A stretch of DNA of 64,000 bases from Heliocidaris tuberculata (Eukaryota > Echinodermata > Echinoidea > Camarodonta > Echinometridae). Position 1 is the stretch's first letter. Every line of letters starts with the position of its first letter. The notes beneath the pieces were generated by a model. It searched no databases, was not told the origin of the DNA, and saw only the letters and a program-made list of their open reading frames with translations. The stretch spans positions 9,741,154-9,805,153 of the forward strand of contig CM046841.1 of the NCBI GenBank assembly GCA_025618425.1. The letters run 5' to 3'. The position numbers were made by a program, and so were the translations under genes. Positions 41,348 to 64,000 of this stretch are shown piece after piece.

Positions 41348-42041
41348 CGAACTTAGCGTTTCGGGAAGCTCCCGCTTCCCGTAAAGCTCAAGAGTTAACG
41401 GTACGGGAAACGGGACGTCCCGATGCCAAAACTTTTAGACGGTAGTATATTCTTCACCTTTGGTGGATAAATTCTTCACACAAGGCAAACAAAATAAACT
41501 GCACATATTTTTCTGCGCACGCCACCGTTCAAAGGGCTTTCAAGTTCCTGAAAATCGGACTAAAAATGTTTTGTTCGTACCATTGCCGCCGGAATGATTA
41601 TTGACCCCCTAAACGCGTTTGGCCGCATTCTGTTCAGCACCCCCTTTTTGTTGAAAATTGGCGTTTTCGGACCCCTTAACACGTAACGCGCGTTACGCGT
41701 CCTAGATGAAAAAAAAAGACCCCTTTTTACGCGTTTTTTTGGACGCGCATGTGTACACCAATATACCTGAGTGGCCCCCTAGGAGTGAGAGTTTAGAGTG
41801 AGAGTTTAGAGTGAGACATTGCGAGGGAGCGAAGCGACCGAGGGGGGAAATTGTGAAAGGGAATGAAGGGGGGTGTCCCCTAGGCCTAGCCCTAGCTCTA
41901 CGAGCTCCATGGCTTATCAATCTGGTAGTGGTACTGGCCACGGAGCTGTAGTACAGCAGATGTGTATATGGCGCATGCGCATGGAGGCAGAAGTAAACAC
42001 AGAAATACTATGCCTCATATTCACCCATTCCCATGCACGGT

Positions 42042-42496
42042 CAGTAGAGGCGCACGGCCGATATCGGAGACTCTCTCCCATATGGGAGACTGTCTCTAGT
42101 GTTATCGGAGACTTAAAATATTTTTGGTAGCTGATGTGGGAGACAGTCTCCCATTTGGGAGATTGATTTTCTTTGTTTACATTTGCGGAAAAGGGATTAC
42201 CTCGGCGCAAAATGAAAATGTGATGAGCAGATTCCTCATGAAAAATTACCCCTTTCATGCCTTTTGACCATCTACTTCAAAAATTCACCGTCAACTTTTG
42301 TTTTCATAATAACATTTTTTGTTATGACCCACACACAAAACAAATGGGTTTCTGACCTCGGGCAAAAATTTGGCTGGGATAAACTGCCTTGTTGTTGGTG
42401 TTGTTTCTTTTGTCCTTTTGTTAGCTTAGTCTCCAATATGAGAGACAGTCTCCCAAATGGGAGAGAGTCTCCGATGTCGGCCGTGCACCTCTACTG
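42042..42496. mobile_element. 455-bp MITE with ~57-bp inverted ends and 5-bp duplication ACGGT
   Basis: The end CAGTAGAGGCGCACGGCCGA and onwards (42042-~42096) is repeated inverted at ~42441-42496 with three or four mismatches. ACGGT stands at 42037-42041 and 42497-42501. The palindrome TCTCCCATATGGGAGA (or ATTT/AAAT centre) occurs at ~42076, ~42150 and ~42448. Confidence 0.85.
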
Positions 42497-42822
42497 ACGG
42501 TGAACCTTGCAAACCATCCTCAATTGCTAAGGTGGTTCTGATCATATTCGACCTGAAATACAAAAAAAGAGTAAATCTACACAGTTTCGGCAGGACGGAT
42601 GAGGTTTTCTTACCTTGCACATGTAGTCAATCAAGTGTTATTTGCGTGAGAAACGTTGACCTAATTGCCCCGAAGTCGGCACTAGTCTAGTTCACTCACA
42701 CAAATGCGAGGTTAATATACATGTAGATCTATATGAGTCTAGCTTAGAGTCTGTGATGTGGACATATTTAGTTATTTTGTCCATGCAACCTGCGCGTTGT
42801 GCGTTACTGCTTCTATCCATCC

Positions 42823-42846
42823 ACTGAACTCTACGTAGAGTTCAGT
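42823..42846. repeat. Perfect 24-bp palindrome
   Basis: ACTGAACTCTAC followed by its exact reverse complement. Confidence 0.95.
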
Positions 42847-42922
42847 CAGTGTGTCTACATGTATATCCTGCGTGAGACCGCGAGTGTGAGCGAGATGGTG
42901 CGATCGCGAAGTCCATGCATGG

Positions 42923-43036
42923 CATGTGAATCAATGGACCTTGCACTGTCTATATGCATTAGATAGATGAACAACCTGCACTGTTCATCTATCCAATGTG
43001 TAGACGGTGTGAAGTCCATTGTCACTGATTCACATG
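42923..43036. repeat. Long imperfect hairpin, ~50-bp arms (pre-miRNA-like shape)
   Basis: The left arm 42923-~42973 (CATGTGAATCA ... GATAGATGAACA) and right arm ~42982-43036 pair almost throughout. The top 12 bp are perfect around the 8-nt loop ACCTGCAC, and the base CATGTGAATCA pairs perfectly. Whether it is transcribed is unknown. Confidence 0.75.
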
Positions 43037-43039
43037 AAA

Positions 43040-44339
43040 TTCAAAGAAAATTTTATGTATACTTTTAAAACAAAGTTGTTCAAAGATTGACAACCTGAAA
43101 GCTTGTCAGAAGCTTGTCAGACATAGCAACAAGTATACATGCAAACTGGATTTCAAGTATTGTAGTTCATTCATTAATAACAGGTTAATGGAATACCTCG
43201 TTACTAGGTCCCCAGGAAAGAAAGATCCATAAATTTGAATAACTTTGTTAACAGGTCTATTAGTGATTAAGGAAGTACTCTCTGCAGTATCAAAGAATGA
43301 GAGGTTTGTGATGGTGTGTGATAAATCAACTGTAAATCATCAAGATCATGAATATTTTTGTGAAATCTGACCCCAAACTGTTGACTTGTCAAGAAACATC
43401 TACATGTACATTGTAGACTAGAGCACATTACCAAAAGTGGGACAAGCTTCAGTCAGAGAAGGAACGAGAATATAAGTCTTGCCCAGCAATCCTGGAAATC
43501 AGGGTAAACCTGGAAAATGATTCCCCCCCCCCCCCCCCCCCCCCCAGTGAGGGGATTACATGTACATGTAAATCAGGGAATTTCAGAACAATCACTAAAA
43601 CCAGGGAGGGATCAGGGAGAAATCAGGGAATTTCATTTGCCCCAAAACGGAAGTAGTCAGTCTCTTTATATTTAAAAGTACATGTATGTCTCATGTCCTC
43701 AAGGAGAAGATATTTGAAAGATATTTCGAAGAAACTTTAAGCTGGGAATAAGGTTGAAATAATGATCCAGGAATGCAGGAATGTTGAAACTCCACCAGAG
43801 AAAAATTACTATAAGGGGAAAATTAGGGGGAAAATCTGGAACTTTTATTATCATGAAATGCTGGAAACGCTGTCCTCCATCTCGTATTCTGTGCATGATT
43901 TCAACGCTCAATCTATTCAAAACTAGGTTGGACAAACAATTCCCTGTACATGTATGTCCAAAGTCAAATCCACAGAATTTCCACACATGTACATGTACTA
44001 CTCGAAGGAACAGCCCTAATATTCAGTAAGACTACTCACTTCTGTACATTATTGATGATGATGATAGACAATTGATTATTAATGAGGCTTGTATAAATTT
44101 TTCTTAACTATTTCAAATATTTTTTTTTCACTAGAAAATGCACTGCCAAAAAATAAAATAAAGTAAATAAATAAAAAAATTGAAAATACTTTTGAATTGT
44201 AGAAATTACATGGACATGAATGTGTACAGTGTACATGTATACATACAGTGTACATGTAGACTAGGATGGTATTGCATTTGATTCTGAACAATTAATGTAC
44301 ATTTGAAAATAAAATATCTGCTTGTCACTACTTTTTAAG
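43040..44339. other. Upstream region of the FAM135 homologue
   Basis: Holds a C23 run (43523-43545) and several ATGTAC motifs. No promoter element can be assigned. Upstream 5'UTR exons may exist here or further left. Confidence 0.4.
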
Positions 44340-44425
44340 GACCAGGAATGATGTCGTGCTTGGAAATACATACATGTACTGCGTGAAGGCCCTAAGCTTG
44401 ACGATTGTCCAAGTCTGTATCCATC
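44340..44425 (+). other. Probable 5'UTR part of the first coding exon of the FAM135 homologue
   Basis: CACTACTTTTTAAG just before 44340 could be a splice acceptor. An upstream ORF (ATGATGTCG... to TGA) lies in this leader out of frame with the main ATG. Confidence 0.35.
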
Positions 44426-63790
<19,365 letters not shown>

Positions 63791-63816
63791 GTAAGTACAT
63801 GACATGTTTCTGAATC

Positions 63817-63839
63817 TCCCCCCCCCCCCCCCCCCCCCC
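63817..63839. repeat. C23 run 27 bp after the exon 4 donor
   Basis: Homopolymer of about 23 C just inside intron 4. Confidence 0.85.
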
Positions 63840-64000
63840 TCCCTCTCTCATTTTCTCTATTTGTCTACTAAATCTACTTGGAAATAATAGAAAAATAAAA
63901 AGTATGATGAATAGATCCAGATTTGCATTATGAGGGCAATAAGTTAGAAAAATGTTTTTCTCAGAATTAATAGTGTGTTTCCCAAATTTACTGTCTTCAA

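Larger units (their letters stand above)
36383..41447. mobile_element. Nested element with TA-flanked, Tc1/mariner-like inverted ends
   Basis: 36383-36406 and 41424-41447 are reverse complements with one mismatch (CTACCGTCTAAAAGTTTTGG core), flanked by TA on both sides. This resembles Tc1/mariner superfamily termini. At ~5.07 kb it is far longer than autonomous members (1.3-2.4 kb) and has no transposase frame, so it is non-autonomous or a composite with later insertions. Confidence 0.65.
36066..41782. mobile_element. 5.7-kb element with ~40-bp inverted ends and 9-bp flanking direct repeats
   Basis: 36069-36109 and 41740-41780 are near-perfect reverse complements (CCACTCAGGTATATTGG inward to GTGTACACATG). 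GAGTGAGAG flanks both sides (36057-36065, 41783-41791). A 9-bp duplication would suit a Mutator-like element, but GAGTGAGAG repeats several times on the right, so the duplication may be accidental. No transposase frame is present. A second inverted pair lies nested inside. Confidence 0.55.

Noticed and set aside
41150..41356. 68-codon frame over the right 11-bp array
   Set aside because: The repeating peptide simply reflects the 11-bp units.

Overview
The window is eukaryotic, almost certainly from a marine invertebrate. The best fit is an echinoderm such as a sea urchin (inference). The grounds are intron-split genes with GT/AG boundaries, many ATGTAC microsatellites, long poly-G/poly-C runs, a DIRS/Ngaro-type tyrosine-recombinase retroelement, and dense small inverted-repeat elements. 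There is no bacterial operon, no CRISPR array and no complete rRNA gene.

Region by region. 1-2.65 kb: a 1.5-kb element with 25-bp inverted ends carrying a frameshifted THAP-domain relic, abutting a foldback element. 2.9-6.4 kb: a retroelement with three apparently intact reading frames (Gag-like, RT/RNase H, tyrosine recombinase). 7.7-7.9 kb: six copies of a 21-nt hairpin repeat. 8.7-10.85 kb: a repeat element with hairpin ends, internal direct repeats and a tRNA-like Pol III head. 11.3-13.5 kb: dead LINE fragments and a minus-strand tRNA-like sequence. 14.2-16.1 kb: a minus-strand, intronless gene, broken by one frameshift, for a two-Ig transmembrane receptor with a tyrosine-repeat tail. 16.5-18.6 kb: a 5'-truncated L1/Tx1-like LINE with an exact 17-bp target duplication. 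19.2-19.6 kb: an unassigned coding-like fragment with a poly(A) signal. 20.2-21.24 kb: a ~190-bp tandem array.

21.4-34 kb is a nest of small hAT-like elements, several with readable target duplications, ending in a threefold ~1.37-kb tandem amplification. 36.1-41.8 kb is a large composite non-autonomous element with nested inverted ends and two matching 8 x 11-bp arrays. 42.0-43.0 kb holds another short inverted-repeat element and a long hairpin.

44.4 kb to the right edge is the 5' part of a plus-strand FAM135 homologue (DUF3657 region). Four coding exons (44426-44502, 48439-48518, 57553-57695, 63720-63790) join in frame, and the gene runs off the window. Its introns are filled with small elements. 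One TTAA-flanked family lies in opposite orientations on either side of exon 3.

Mobile DNA dominates. The only confident host genes are FAM135 and the Ig receptor, and they show no functional link. The most unusual signals are the 21-nt hairpin cluster, the paired 8 x 11-bp arrays, the repeated-tyrosine receptor tail, the hAT right-end triplications, and the inverted pair around FAM135 exon 3.
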